Shown here piece after piece: positions 11,241 through 24,906 of a stretch of DNA of 64,000 bases. Under the pieces are notes generated by a model that saw only the letters and a list, made by a program, of their open reading frames with translations, was not told the origin of the DNA and ran no database searches. The position numbers and the translations under genes were made by a program. This DNA is from Coprinus comatus (lineage: Eukaryota > Basidiomycota > Agaricomycetes > Agaricales > Agaricaceae). How positions within the stretch are numbered: position 1 is the first letter of the stretch; every line of letters starts with the position of its first letter. Location: positions 930,001 to 994,000 of the forward strand of contig JAWPGT010000005.1 in NCBI GenBank assembly GCA_034638255.1, read 5' to 3'.

Positions 11241-12957
11241 TCATGGAAGCCAGATCTTAATTGTTTGATCTACACTTCCTGAAGCCACTACATTGATTAA
11301 TTTTTCTGGTTCGGTTGACGATTCCCCGTTCGTTCCATTTGCATTTGCCTTCGAATCGCCTATTGCCTTTACAGCACTTCCTCCACTTCCCCCTCCACTC
11401 GCTGATTGTCGACCCCAAGCTAAAGTAGCAACAAAATGACTATGTGCTTCCACTGTCTTGACGCATCTACCTGTTGAAAGTTCCCACACTCGGATAGTTT
11501 TATCGTCCGAAGCTGATAGGAGGTATTTCCCTGAAGGATGGAAGACCAAAGCTCGTACCCAATTATCATGACCAGGCTGTTTTTTTTTGTTTTTTTTTTG
11601 TAAGTAAAGTATTGTGTATCGGGGAATATGCGCACCAAGTTCCTTAGCACCTGTCCTGTTTGCGTATCCCATAGTTTGATGGTCTTGTCACGGGCTCCAG
11701 AAGCAATATATAATCCGTGGCGCTTTGTGCGGTCGGTGTTCTATATTTTTGTGCTACAGTTGAGAGTTAAATGTTTATTAGACAAGGGAATTTCATGTAC
11801 CGGGATTCCTGAGAGTTCGCGTATTGCGGCGTACGCCGCGATTGGAGCAAATGCCACAACCTCTACATCGTTGTCATGGCCTCTTAATTCTGCCTTTTGC
11901 TCGCCTGAAAGAGGGTCCCATATCTTTACGGTCTACACGGAGTTATAATGCATTGAATTGTCCGGAAATAGAGTGGACGTACTTGGTCTTTCGAACAGCT
12001 TGCAATGATTTTGCCATCAATAGACGGTATTACCTCTCTAACCCATTCTGAATGGCCTGATATTGTCCGAACTTGGTGACTGGAAGACGCGTCTGTCGGC
12101 AGAAGCGTAGAGTAAATGTAGGTACGCACGTGGAAGCGACATCGAAGATTCGTATCGTCCTATCTCTACTTGCACTGATGATGTGCTGATCGCCAGGCAT
12201 GAAACGCACTGAAGAGACGGAATGTTCGTGGCCAGGGAAAGTTTTAATGTTTTTCCATTCGTTCTGTGAGTCCCAGATCTTGATGAAGAGGTCGGAGGAA
12301 CATGATACTATTGTTGTTGTTGTTGTAAGTCGTCAGTGGATGCGAGTTGGGTGTGGCCTACCAAGGAGTTGTCCTTTGTGATCGAAGTCGACGTCATTGA
12401 CAGACTTTGTGTGGCCTTTCAGGGTTCGTTCGAATTCGCCGGTTTCCCAGTCCCAGATCTTGATTGTGGCATCCTGGCTTGCGGAAGCAAGGAGAGAGTA
12501 TTGGGGGTGGAAGGTAATTCGATTGATAGGAGAACGGTGACCAGTGAGGACGTGGGCAGCTGGGGCTCTTGGAAGCCAGTCTGACTGTGAGGAAGCGCGC
12601 TTTGCAGGAGACAGGGAGAGCTCCTCCTGCATGGCAGCATTGCGATTCTCGAGGTCCATGATCTTGCACCAAGTTGAGCACAACCTGCCCGACACAGCGC
12701 GTGGACACGAACCTTCTTCTGCAGTCTGATTACACTCGTCCACTTCTTTTCCAGCAGCCCGGTATACTTGGCACTTGGGTCGGGTGTGTATTCTGTCCCT
12801 GCATCTGCCTTGAGGGCGTTGAAGGCGCTCGTGTAGTTGTTGGCGTGGAAGTAGTCGAGCATCGACTTGTGCCTGTGGTCTCGGGTTACCAGTCGCGAAG
12901 CTGTCTCAAGAATGGGACGTACAGGTCCTCTCGCTGCCGATCTGAGAGCAACGACAT
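11241..12957 (-). CDS. PAC1: Nuclear distribution protein LIS1/PAC1
   Basis: Multi-exon minus-strand gene of about 440 residues. Exons 1-5 start at 12957, 12872, 12662, 12307 and 12079, and introns are about 50 nt. The N-terminus carries a LisH motif ([17 protein letters not shown]) followed by a coiled coil ([15 protein letters not shown]). Seven WD40 blades follow, including [62 protein letters not shown] and a last blade ending [14 protein letters not shown]1 binds the dynein motor with NUDEL/NUDE and is needed for nuclear migration in hyphae. The last repeat carries a Gly/Ser-rich insert (about residues 380-410), common in fungal PAC1. The F-box gene ends only 82 bp upstream on the same strand. 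Confidence 0.94.
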
Positions 12958-13039
12958 TATGGATGTTGTGGTCAGAGTATTAATTGATCGCAACGCCATA
13001 TCTGTATTCGTACATATACACATACAACTAGAACACACT

Positions 13040-14556
13040 TCAACTTATCCGCACCGTCCCTACATCTCCAATACTACCCAACTGATTCAACAGAAACACT
13101 CGCGACTGAAAGTCAAGCACCTCCATGCTGCGTGGCAACACAATCTCCTCTAAATATATCCCCCTATCACCGCTGTTGTTCATCCGTTTCTTTACAAAAT
13201 CCAGTATTGGTCGTACATCCCACTTATCGAACGAATCGATATTGAGACGTCGCAATCGTGCACAAAGCCAAGTAGATGGGTGATCCAGAGGTGATGGTGT
13301 CAAGCTCATCAGTAGCTCTGATCCGCGCTTACATCTCAGTATGTCCAACTGGGATAGGTTCTTCGCATTCGCTATAACAGAGGCCAGGTCGTACCAGTTA
13401 TCCATTGCACATTGCGATAAAGTGAGGCGATCCAAGCTTGGTGCAGAATCAACGAGGTATTTTAACGGCAAGAGTGCAAAACGAGGAATGGGCCAGTCGG
13501 TGTTGTCTTGCGATAGTTGGAGGTGGTTTAGTTTGGGCACACGAAAAACGCCAAGTATACAGGATGGGTCAAATTTTCCATGCCAGGAAAGATGAAGGAG
13601 TTTCAGCTCTGGTAGGTAGATGACAGTAGATGGGGGGAAGATGGGTTCTGTCGGAAAGGTGATGGTGCATTCTCGCAGTTGGGTACAAGACGACATGGCA
13701 TCATTAAATAGGGTCGGGTCCACCCACCGCTTGCTATGGGTAATGGCGAGTACGTGTAAATGCGCCAGGGACCGGTAGAGAATACGAGTCATTGACGTTA
13801 AATCACGTACTCGGACTTGACGAAGGAGGGGTGCGTCCAGCGCACATTGAACAATGCTCGCATCATCCTTGTCGTCTGTGTCAAGCACCAGGCTGAACAG
13901 GTGAGGCATGGCCGGCAACACACCGTACGTCAGTAGAAAGGGAATGATAGGAAGACCGGGCCTTATGGTCAACGACTTTGCACGGGTGATATACTGACTC
14001 ATCCATTTCACGACAAGTACAAATCTGTGCAGGGTGATGTCTGGAATGCCGGTGAAAGGCCGTTGGCGCGACGGACAGAACGAAATGTGGATTGGAATCT
14101 GGCCTGAACGGGCGAGCCACATTTTTGCTCGGCCAATGTGGTTGACCTTGTCGTCCATCCGGATGCAAAGGTTTGTCCAGAGAATAGGATTACAGACAAC
14201 CATGTCCCGCCATCGCCTACAGACAGCAGAGAGGATTACGGGGGCAGATATATCCCAACCAGAGCTGGAGTCGTCGTACTCGGCAAAGACACAGAGGGCA
14301 AATATTTCGCCGCAGAGTTCGGGTACAAGGGATCTCATGGGGGCGTCTCCGACTCGCTTTGCCTGTATGTTAGCAGATAGTTTTTTCTTCGAGTTGGACA
14401 GGGATATGTGTTGGTCCTATGACGTAGTGTCAGTGAGTTAGTGTGTATTGATGTTGTGAGGACCTGAATGATTGCATGCTGCAGCTCTAGCTCTCTGAGA
14501 CGGCAGTCAATGCCAGCAAGGATCTGCTCGTCTTCGTGGATGGATGTGGTATGCAT
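13040..14556 (-). CDS. F-box domain protein with C-terminal leucine-rich repeats
   Basis: Two exons (14556-14464 and 14416-13040) with a 47-nt intron give 489 residues. The start is a heptad-like helix (DEQILAGIDCRLRELELQ). An F-box follows: LVPELCGEIFALCVFAE and SAVCRRWRDMVVCNPILWTN. This layout, a short coiled coil then an F-box, is typical of the large Agaricomycete F-box families. The remaining 350 residues contain irregular leucine-rich repeats (for example LPELKLLHLSWHG and LSQLDILRCK). Such proteins usually act as SKP1-CUL1 ligase adaptors, but the substrate is unknown. Divergent from ATP2 with 178 bp between start codons. Confidence 0.85.
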
Positions 14557-14734
14557 TTTGGAACCATCCCAGGGCTACTGGGCACATGAGACGACGATTA
14601 CGATCGAGACGTAACCCTGAGTGTGCGGCCGAAGACGGAGGAAGCCGGGAGTGTGTGAACTTAATTTCTACGTGTCGGGTTATGAAGGCGACCTACGCTC
14701 ACTTTCCTTCTACCCAATACCCACCTCCTTCATC
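14557..14734. promoter_or_regulatory. Divergent promoter region, F-box gene / ATP2
   Basis: The 178 bp between the two start codons must contain the control region of both genes. The end next to ATP2 has CT-rich stretches of the kind often seen ahead of strongly expressed fungal genes. No specific factor site was identified. Confidence 0.5.
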
Positions 14735-16622
<1,888 letters not shown>

Positions 16623-16859
16623 GGGATTGGTTAATCCGGGGGGGTGGTTGCATGCACTAGATTGTGACCGTCAATTAAAAAAGCTCTATATCTCGTAGTC
16701 TTAATATTGCAATTCATAGATACATTCACTTGCACTTTTCCGCTTTGCTTTGGAGAGCTGTACTTGAAGTTGGCGAGATTTGGCTACACTTTTTTCATGT
16801 ATTCTATCAACTTGAACCACAAAGCATAATATGGCTACAAGCAAGGCTATAATAGTTAA

Positions 16860-16941
16860 GGCGCTATAGCTAAGTGGTTACAGCGACAGATTAGAAATCT
16901 GTTCCTCTTTGAGGGCGCAGGTTCGAATCCTGCTGGCGTCG
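16860..16941 (+). tRNA. tRNA-Ser (anticodon AGA)
   Basis: The 82-nt gene folds as a class II tRNA. The acceptor stem pairs GGCGCTA with TGGCGTC, with G as discriminator. The anticodon stem ACAGA/TCTGT encloses loop TTAGAAA, so the anticodon is AGA at 16893-16895. A long variable arm (CCTC TTT GAGG) and T arm GCAGG-TTCGAAT-CCTGC follow. No intron. The internal promoter boxes are intact (TAGCTAAGTGG and GGTTCGAATCC), and a run of T residues just downstream (16946-16951) is the expected RNA polymerase III terminator. Confidence 0.95.
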
Positions 16942-17020
16942 TTCATTTTTTATTATTTTTATTAGCAGATCTCGTAATACTGTGCCGAAAATGATGAGGC
17001 AAGACTGCTAACTAACCACG

Positions 17021-19046
17021 ATGGACACATTTGAGAAGATTGAAGAATATGTGTCGTCCGTTGAGGAATACTTTTTCTCGTCTTTCTCTACTGTCACAAA
17101 CGGCATGCCCGACGTTCACGAGGTTGCCACCAGGCTCTGGACCGACATATCGCGCTATGGACCTGGTCTTCCAGCATTTCCAGAGGTTCGCATCCCTAAC
17201 CTAGGCGACTTCCAGGTGCCTCCCCCGCCACCTCCACCGCCGTCACCTCCACCGATAAATTGGCTTGGGAAATGTGCTGACTGGGCTGGAGAGCATCCGT
17301 GGAAGGCGACAGGAATTGCGGTAACTGCCGTTGGATCTGGCCTCCTTGTTGGCTATGGATTCTCTCATTCAAGAAAGAAAAGATTTCTTCGTGCACGCAT
17401 TCAGAACACTAAAACTACAGATCGCAAACAGGTAGTTGGTATGTCGTTTTATCAATGTTATGTTTATGATTATGACGATATCAATTATCCCGCGTAGTTG
17501 TTTTGGGTGGTGATTCGCCTCTTGGATTACCCCTGATATTGGATCTCGAGAAAAAGGGGTATATCGTCATTGTTAGCGTTGCTACCCCTGAGGCTGTTGA
17601 GCCTCTAGAAGCTCAGACTCACGGATATGTGAAAGCTTTGGTTTTGGATCCCTACGAGGTGCGTTCGGTTCTATCAATTTCGGCTAAATGGCTAAAGGGT
17701 TGGTTTTCTGTTGTTCTTATATAGCCTCTTATGATTTCTGCTTTTATGAGATCTCTTTCAGCTACACTTTCACGAAAATTCCCATTAAACACAGCTGGAG
17801 ATCCATATGCACCATTATCAGCTCATCCCTATGTTCATTCAATCATTTCACTTTTGACACTTCCACCTAATTCAACGTCAACTTTGGCACCACTTGAACA
17901 TATTTCATTAACAGAAACCTATCTTCCTTATCTCATTGCAACGCATATAACCCCACTTCAAGTCATTCAGGGTTTATTACCACTATTGAGGACTTTACCT
18001 GCTATTAGTAGGGATACTGGAGAAGACAAATCAATTGTGATTTGCTTGCCTGTTACCGAAACTAGAGTTGGTGTGGCGTTTTCTGGAGCTAGGAGTATGA
18101 GTGCAGCTAGTATGCTTAGAGGTGTTGAAGTGTTGAGAAGGGAAATAAAAATGGCTGCTTCTAGTGGGAAAGGTGGTGAAGCTATGAAAAATGTGAAAGT
18201 TGTGGTTTTGGATGTTGGTGCTGTTGCTGTTTTGGATGACGGAAGTAATGGAAGACAAAGACAAAGACAGCAGGCGATGGATAATAATAATCAGGAGGAA
18301 AATACGGCGTATAGGTCGATGAATGGTTGGAGTGCCTCTGAGAAAGCGATGTATGGACCTGCGTTTATGAATGTGTTCCAAGGTGTTGTTGGGGATAGGA
18401 GGAAACAATCTGTTTGGGAAATGTTTAAGGATGCGTTTAGTGGAACTTGGGAGTTTGGAACGGTTAGAAGACCTACGGATGTGAGGGTGTTTGTGAATAC
18501 TGTGGTTAGTGTTGTCGGTGGTGGGAGAGACGAATATAAGGTTTATGGTGTTGGCTTAGGACTGGGAAGAACTTGGAATTGGGCTAGAGGTGATAGGATT
18601 TCTGTTGGTGCTGGTGGTAAGTGTTTTTTTTTTCAATTTGTTGAAAGGTTTGTTATTTACAGGTTTGTATAGCGCACACATACAAGGTTGCTTCGTACCT
18701 ACCTTCGTTATTGTTGGATTGTCTCCTTAACATCCCACATTGGTTGATTGGAATGAGGAACAAATTGATGATGACTCAACCATTCAAACTTCCTGCTCCG
18801 ACATCTAGGCCAAGTGTATCTCGGCCAGGTGTATCCCAGCCAGGTATATCTCAAACTTTGTACATTGAGGATGCACATAGGAGGGAAGCGGAGCCGGAAA
18901 ATGAAGAAACAATGTCGGAGACATCTGACCATGATGGGGAGAGTCTTGCCTCTGTGGATAGTGGTAGTGGTGTTGATAGTAGTTGGGTTAGTTTGAATGG
19001 AAGTCAGAGTGATATCCACACAGGCGCTGGGCAACCATGGGTCTAA
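17021..19046 (+). CDS. DUF1776 family protein, SDR-like
   Basis: Four exons (17021-17438, 17498-17658, 17725-18616, 18673-19046) give 614 residues. The N-terminus has a Pro-rich linker (a run of eight prolines near 17220) and then one likely membrane segment (GIAVTAVGSGLLVGYGF). A nucleotide-binding-like start follows, VVVVLGGDSPLGLPLILDLEKKGY, resembling the Rossmann Gly pattern of short-chain dehydrogenases, and YLIATHITPLQVIQGLLPLL is typical of DUF1776. A catalytic YxxxK is not obvious; the nearest is TYKVASYL after the last splice. A disordered acidic tail ends the protein. The function is unknown; a membrane-bound role in lipid metabolism is only a guess from the fold. The last intron uses the TATAG acceptor at 18672 to keep frame. 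Confidence 0.72.
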
Positions 19047-19507
19047 GACTTTGAAAGGACCTTTCTTTTTTCTTTCTTTCTTTTTCGTGATGTAGTGTGC
19101 ATAAAATGTCCCATCATACTCTCCCCTCACCTTTTTTCCTGCGTTTTCTTCTCTTACATGTGTATTATTATAAACGCGGCCCTACCTCAGTTAAATATTG
19201 ATTACGTTTTCGGGAATCCGGGAGTCCCAAAAAGCATAAGTTTTGTGCATGTATCCTGTGTTTAGAACTTGGTCGACATCTTTTCAGTCCTATAATTAAC
19301 CGCGGCAGGCACATAACCACATGGAGCACAAGGTGAAAAGAAGACATGTATGACGAATATACTTGTGGCTTATCGTATACATGACCTTGGCACCTTGAGG
19401 GGGTGTGGGAGAGAGAAGCTGAGACCAATTTAGTGTTTTTGACTTTTCCTTCACACAATATCACCTACGCGAATAATCGAAAATTGGAGTGTGTCCTCTT
19501 TGACATT
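19047..19507. other. Intergenic region upstream of the cyclic phosphodiesterase gene
   Basis: The 3' flank of the DUF1776 gene and the promoter of the next gene. Pyrimidine-rich tracts occur at about 19060-19085. I see no coding signal; the minus-strand frame at 19168-19464 has no motif. Confidence 0.5.
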
Positions 19508-20372
19508 ATGGGTAAGATTTCCGAATCCTAAACCCTACCCTCTCTTTCTTGTTCTTTTTCTTAATGAGGATTAATGAAAAACTTTTTTTCTATTCTTCTA
19601 TCCACATTATCTTGTGGACACTTTATAAATGCATATGGCTGTATGTGGATTTAGGTATCTCGCTATGGATTATGCCTTCCCAAGAAATAAGAAACCAAAT
19701 CAAACCGATAATGAGACTGAAGATCCGAAAAGAAGACGAAGGTGTTGGTGAACCACTGACAACGTTATCTGGAACTGGAACGAGTTCAAGTTCGGGTTCA
19801 AATTCAAGTTATCCAACATTTGAACCACATATTACATTAGCTTCTTTCGACTCTTCGATTCCATTAACTTTGATACAACATTCTCTTCATTCAAGTATCG
19901 GTAGTATCATTGGGAATACCAACCCTGATACCAACACCAACACAACATCAACTCCAACTACAAACTCGAAATCAAGATCAAGTTTAACTCAATCAAAGTT
20001 GGAAATCATTATTTTAGATCTGTTATTATTGGAGTTGACGCTGAACCGAATGGAGTATTGGACAAATTACAAAATAGCATTTTTGAAAATATGGGGATTC
20101 AAGAAGAGAAGGGGAGGAAGAAGATGAAAGAGTTTCCTCATTTATCGATTGTTTATATTCAAGATGAGAAAAGTGGAGAAAGGGAAGAATTTAAAAATGA
20201 GTTGGAGAAGAGGGGATTAGTAAGTTTGCATCAGGGAGGAATGGAAATAAAAATAACAAGTGGTGGAGTAGGAGATTGGATTGATGGATTTATTGTTGAT
20301 CAGATTTGGATTGTTAAATGTGAAGGTCCTGTTGAAAGTTGGGAAGTATTGGATAAAGTAACCTTGTTGTGA
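19508..20372 (+). CDS. CPD1: Cyclic nucleotide / 2',3'-cyclic phosphodiesterase (CPD1-like)
   Basis: The 2H phosphoesterase family is indicated by two His motifs: FEPHITLAS in exon 2 and FPHLSIVYI in the last exon. Such enzymes open ADP-ribose 1'',2''-cyclic phosphate left by tRNA splicing. My model has a 4-nt first exon (ATGG, 19508-19511), a 143-nt intron, exon 2 (19655-19900) and exon 3 (19999-20372), giving 207 residues starting MGISLWIMPS as expected for the family. The second intron removes a low-complexity Asn/Thr stretch and restores VGNHYFRSVIIGV. If the tiny first exon is wrong, translation could begin at the ATG at 19670. The Nudix gene starts 47 bp downstream on the same strand. 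Confidence 0.75.
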
Positions 20373-20419
20373 TCATCTGATTATCACTATCTATACCTTG
20401 ACTTGAAACTCTCAACAAA

Positions 20420-21136
20420 ATGTCCACTTCGCAACCTATTCATCTTTCTGTATCCGAACAAACAAAATCAAGTTCAGGTTCTAATAAACCCAACTTGAAT
20501 CAACAAGCACAAGTATTTCGACCCAAAACCATATTCCAATGTACCAGTGACGATTTCACAATTGCAGCAGGTTCTGTCTTGTTCCGTCTCTTACCACCAA
20601 TATCATCCAAAATCACGTCCACATCCACCAATACCACTAACCTCAATGGAACCCTCCAAATATGTATATTACGCAATAATAACAACTGGGTCCTTCCAAA
20701 AGGTCGTAAAGACGTCAATGAACCTATCGAACAAACCGCACTTCGTGAAACTTTCGAAGAAACAGGATATCCCTGTGAACCACTTCCATGCCTTCTCTCC
20801 ACCAGAGCACCAAATCCATTACTTGGGATAAACACCATCAAATCTCATAAAGAAACTCATTCAACGGAACCTTTCATGGTCACTTCCAGGTCATTGAAAG
20901 ACGGTAGTGTCAAGGTCATATTCTGGTATCTTACTCGCGTAAAGAGTAACAGTTTAGAGAGGGTTATGGGTACACAAATGGCAAATGAAGAAAAGTTGGA
21001 ACCTCACTTTGTGGATGCTAGAGAGGCGATCCGATTATTAACTACGCCGGAGTACAAAAAAGTCGCCACTCATGCAATCGATCTCATCGAGGAAGCAATG
21101 ACTACAACAGATGCACGTCCATTCTTCAATTCTTAA
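20420..21136 (+). CDS. Nudix hydrolase
   Basis: A single-exon gene of 238 residues. The Nudix box is GRKDVNEPIEQTALRETFEE followed by TGY, matching GX5EX7REUXEEXGU with all metal-binding glutamates. The region before it, ILRNNNNWVLPKGRKD, is the usual strand leading into the box. The N-terminal 45 residues are Ser/Gln-rich and probably disordered. Family members hydrolyse nucleoside diphosphates linked to another group, including diadenosine polyphosphates and diphosphoinositol phosphates; the substrate cannot be read from sequence. Its stop codon is only 24 nt from the stop of the convergent glutamyl-tRNA synthetase gene, so the 3' ends of the two mRNAs must overlap. Confidence 0.88.
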   Translation: MSTSQPIHLSVSEQTKSSSGSNKPNLNQQAQVFRPKTIFQCTSDDFTIAAGSVLFRLLPPISSKITSTSTNTTNLNGTLQICILRNNNNWVLPKGRKDVNEPIEQTALRETFEETGYPCEPLPCLLSTRAPNPLLGINTIKSHKETHSTEPFMVTSRSLKDGSVKVIFWYLTRVKSNSLERVMGTQMANEEKLEPHFVDAREAIRLLTTPEYKKVATHAIDLIEEAMTTTDARPFFNS

Positions 21137-21160
21137 AATAACAAATCAACAAAACTATTA

Positions 21161-23842
21161 TTACACCACTGATTCATATACACTCTTAACCTTGTACATC
21201 TTCGTATCTGCTTCCGGTATCGATTCCTCACCGTAAATCGACGTCACCTTATACATTTTTGTTGGTGGAGATGTATCTTCCGATGCAGTAGACTTGGACG
21301 TACTGGGTGCAGGTGCTGTAGGTTGAACCGCCTTGCTCGCAATTCCTGCAGCACGTCCATCGGGAATCTTGAAGAACTCGCGTAGTCCATCTTTGTCACC
21401 ATCGTAGATATAATACCCCTTCCTCTCGAATTGTATAATATCGCCCTTGTTCAGCCCATTGACGTTGGCATCCGCGAGCGCAACCTCCTTGAATTCAGTG
21501 ACAGGGGTTACAAAGTCTGCCACATCATCCTCCTCTTCGAGTTTCTTCTTCGTGATCAAGTAATCAAAGTCGGTCAGTGTAATGGTAGGAAGAGGGTGTT
21601 CGGGTGTCGCCTCTGCGAGCCATGTAATCTTCTTCTTTGTTTTGCGGAAGTCGCCCAAGAGGTGAAGGTCCATAACAACATGGCGAATCTTCCCATTGTC
21701 GTCGTATTTCTTGTGGCGAACAATGGCATTTCCCCAGTCCATTAGAGTAATCTATAGGATGCTTGTTAAAAGTGTTCTAATTTAATGGCGTACCAAGGGA
21801 ATACACACCTCTTCCATATCATCAAATGATCCAGCATCCTCTTGCTCAATGATGATCCTGTTGTAATACACAGTCTTCTTCTCGCCGACCTCGGGATTCT
21901 TCTTATGTCTGGGCATTGCCCTAATTTCAGGAGCATGTGGTCCGTTTGTCAATGTGACGGTGACACTAAGGGACAATGAGAAATGTCTACTTTTAAGTGT
22001 AACAAAAAACTCACTAATTCTCTTTATGGATTGCCCAGAATCGAGGTGCGACCGGGTCAATAATCTTCTTGTTGAGAGTCCAGATTGCATCCCATTCATG
22101 AGACACAACGGCTTGAGAAGGACCCTGGGACAACATGAACTGCGTCAAGGCTTCGATTGTCATGCCACGGCGACGAATGCCTCGCACGGTTGGGAAGCGT
22201 GGGTCATCCCATCCACCAACCAATCCCTTGTCAACAAACCAATGTAATTTACGTTTGGACAACAGGGTGTATATGAAGTTAAGACGGCTAAAATGATGAC
22301 AGATTAACTTGCGACCAATACCCAGAACTGAATAACTTTACCTGAAATCCCAGACGTTAACCTTACGAAGACCAACAGCATCAAGCATCCACTGGTATTG
22401 TGGATTACGGTCGCGATACTCGTTTGTCCTCAAGGCATGAGTAACACCTTCGATGGAATCAACGACTGGGCAGGCAAAGTCGTAAGTGGGGTACACCTTC
22501 CATTTTGTACTAGTGTCATTGTCAGATCAATATTTACCACCAAAGTGCATGAGAATATGCATACCCAGTGCGATGATGAGGTAGGATGTTACACCTGTAG
22601 ATGACAGGATCACGAAGTGCTTTATTGGGATCGTCAACACTGAGCTTAGCACGGAGACACCATCTTAAGCCTTCGTCAGAACAGACGGTCATCTCCGCGA
22701 AGTGTTTAAGATTGTCCTCGACGCTGTCATTACGGTGCTTGGATGCAATTCCTTTTCCACGCTCTTCGCGCATCTAATGGACAGGTAAGTGGGAAAATGA
22801 TATAATAAATGTATGACAAACCTGGGCTTGCTCGGTGTCATCTGTATATGCTTTTCCCTCTTTAATGATTTGAATTGCATAGCTATAAAGTTGGTCGAAG
22901 TAATCGGACGTGTGGGAGATCTGATCTCCTTGGATGTCAAGAAGCTTAAGATCCTCTAAGATGGTATCTTCGAATTCGGTCTGAAAAAGGGAAGTTAGTC
23001 CTTGCGAAATACATCTATAGAGGAACGTACTCTTTCTTTAGACGGATTGGTATCGTCAAAGCGGATGATCAACTTTCCTTTATACATTCTAGCGAAGTAC
23101 TGATTAAGGATGGCAGCCTTTGTGTGTCCGATGTGGAGGTAACCACTGGGTTCGGGGGGGAAACGAGTAACGACTTGATCTTCCTTTGCATCTGGAAGAC
23201 CAAGGGTGAAGCCGGCGGCAGTCTTTGTAGTGCGAGCCTTTTGTGCCCTGGCAGCAACCAATTCTCCGAGGATGTGCTGGGTGGAGTTCAGGGATTCTAA
23301 GAAGGCGATCCAGCGGATGAGATGCTTGAAGATGTTGTTCTTGAGAAGACCAATAATCTTGACATTTCCTGAAAAGGAAAATGATAAGATTCGGAAAAAA
23401 AAAGTGAGATGGACTTTAGTGACCTTTGATAGCACCCCAGATAGCCCAGTCAGCAGCGGTAATCTGGTGCCCAACGAGGAATGTATGGTACGCCAGGTGA
23501 TTGTCTAGTAACTCGAGTGCAGTGTTGATCTCAGGTAATGCATTTGCAGTTTTCAATGTTTTGGCAAGAGTAAAGTATGCAGGTGTCTGTAATCTGACTT
23601 TAATTTACGAGGCTTGAGTGCAGATGGAGGAATCATACTCTGGAGCTGTCATCTGCGAGGCGAGCTGCTTGGGCGATGGTCTGGACAATCTCGTGTTCGT
23701 CCGCATATGTTGCTCCTCCGATTTCTAGGATAGGATGGTCTGTGGATTCGTCAAAAATGACCTCTGCTGCGCCTGTGTATGCAGCTATGCATATGGCAGA
23801 GAATGGGAAGGGTGAATATTTGGAGGAAAGCGTAAGAGACAT
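21161..23842 (-). CDS. GUS1: Glutamyl-tRNA synthetase, cytosolic
   Basis: A multi-exon minus-strand gene. The N-terminus ([20 protein letters not shown]) begins a GST-like domain used in eukaryotic GluRS to bind the Arc1/AIMP scaffold. The class I catalytic domain has [20 protein letters not shown] with the HIGH signature, and [13 protein letters not shown] as the KMSKS loop. [16 protein letters not shown] and the C-terminal beta-barrel anticodon-binding region ([16 protein letters not shown]) identify the GluRS/GlnRS family, and the lack of a long Gln-type N-domain points to GluRS. After the barrel a Pro/Ser/Thr linker leads to two near-repeats, MYKVTSIYG and MYKVKSVYE. The same frame is open for 83 codons further upstream, but the family start is the ATG at 23842. 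Confidence 0.93.
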
Positions 23843-24906
23843 GACGACGGACAAGGGAAAGCAGGAGATACGCAGATCATCATCAGCTCGGACTTTGTCA
23901 GTCACATGACCCCACAAATTACGCATAGAAAAGAAGTTCATTCCATTTTTAAAATCGCGATCCACGACGCCAAGAATTATATAAATATCACTCGAGAGGT
24001 ATGCGAGATGTTTAAAACGAGTCAGAGAACAAGGGAGAACGCTACTATTTGGTGAGTGTTTCGTGTGAAGTGGGTTGTGTTTTTGGGACATTGTGGTGTG
24101 TAAATATTGGAGTCATGTGAATGGAATACGAAGAAGATAGACGAGCATAGAAACAAGAGGGTCATATAATTTATCCATATTATTCCTGTTCCTCTGAGAA
24201 TCTAGAGGCAGTGTGGAGGCCCCTTTCCGGAGCTCCTGATTTTGCCAGGAACTCCGCCAGGCTTACGGATCCTCTCTGGCGTGCACACTATGTCAAGTAG
24301 ATAGACCAGCGATGAGAACTTTCTCAGTACATGTCGGAGTTTGTCATGCTTTTTATTATCATGCTATACTCTCGGGGCTTACGGCGTTCTCCACATGGGT
24401 ATAAACCTACTAGTGTGAGTGTGGAGACAAAATGTTCATAGTAGTAGCAGTGCCTTCGTCGGTCACCAAAATAGTTGTCTTGTTATTGGCGGCATAAGCC
24501 ACTGTTGGTTCGAGGCGAGGTTTGATCCAGTTTGCAACGCCATTAGTGTAGGACCTCTCACGAGAGGCGTTTTTCTCCAATCGCGGGACTAGTAATTCGA
24601 AACCTTTTGCCTTGGCATTGTGAAGCACAGTGTACAGTGTTCTGCAGAATTTTGGCGTGTGTGCGTTGTCAGGAACACTATATACTCAGTGCAGTATGTG
24701 TTGCAGGAGTCGTCGTGTAAGTGCATGCGAAAGTCGAGTAAGAGTGCGACTATGTAGATCGCAGAGAAGGGAAAAAGGACAAGATGCCTGAGAGAAAGAT
24801 CATCTGACGCAGATCTGATGAGATCGGACTGAATGAGTCACATGCGTTAATAGTCATTTCTATAAAATCATTTACCGTCCTCTACTCCCCATTCCTCTAC
24901 TTCCCC
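23843..24906. other. Divergent intergenic region GUS1 / LEU4 with an orphan open frame
   Basis: Over 1 kb between two divergent genes. It includes 5' leader sequence of GUS1 (an in-frame upstream extension to 24091) and the LEU4 promoter. Inside it lies a minus-strand frame at about 24410-24660, listed separately. No tRNA, repeat or transposon signal was seen. Confidence 0.5.
24410..24655 (-). other. Orphan open frame, possible gene remnant
   Basis: A minus-strand frame of about 80 codons that looks more protein-like than its neighbours, with segments such as LYTVLHNAKAKGFELLVPRL and NNKTTILVTDEGTA (a plausible beta strand). Reading upstream it meets a stop within about 20 codons unless an exon boundary is used. 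No ATG-led complete gene could be built and I do not recognise a family. It may be the last exon of a small gene, a decayed gene, or chance. Confidence 0.2.

Noticed and set aside
10391..11244. Small frames in the region between the transcription factor and LIS1
   Set aside because: They are made of homopolymer-derived Phe, Lys and Ser runs and lack splice partners or motifs.
23843..24091. An 83-codon N-terminal extension of glutamyl-tRNA synthetase
   Set aside because: The extension has no similarity to a targeting peptide or domain, and the family start fits the ATG at 23842.
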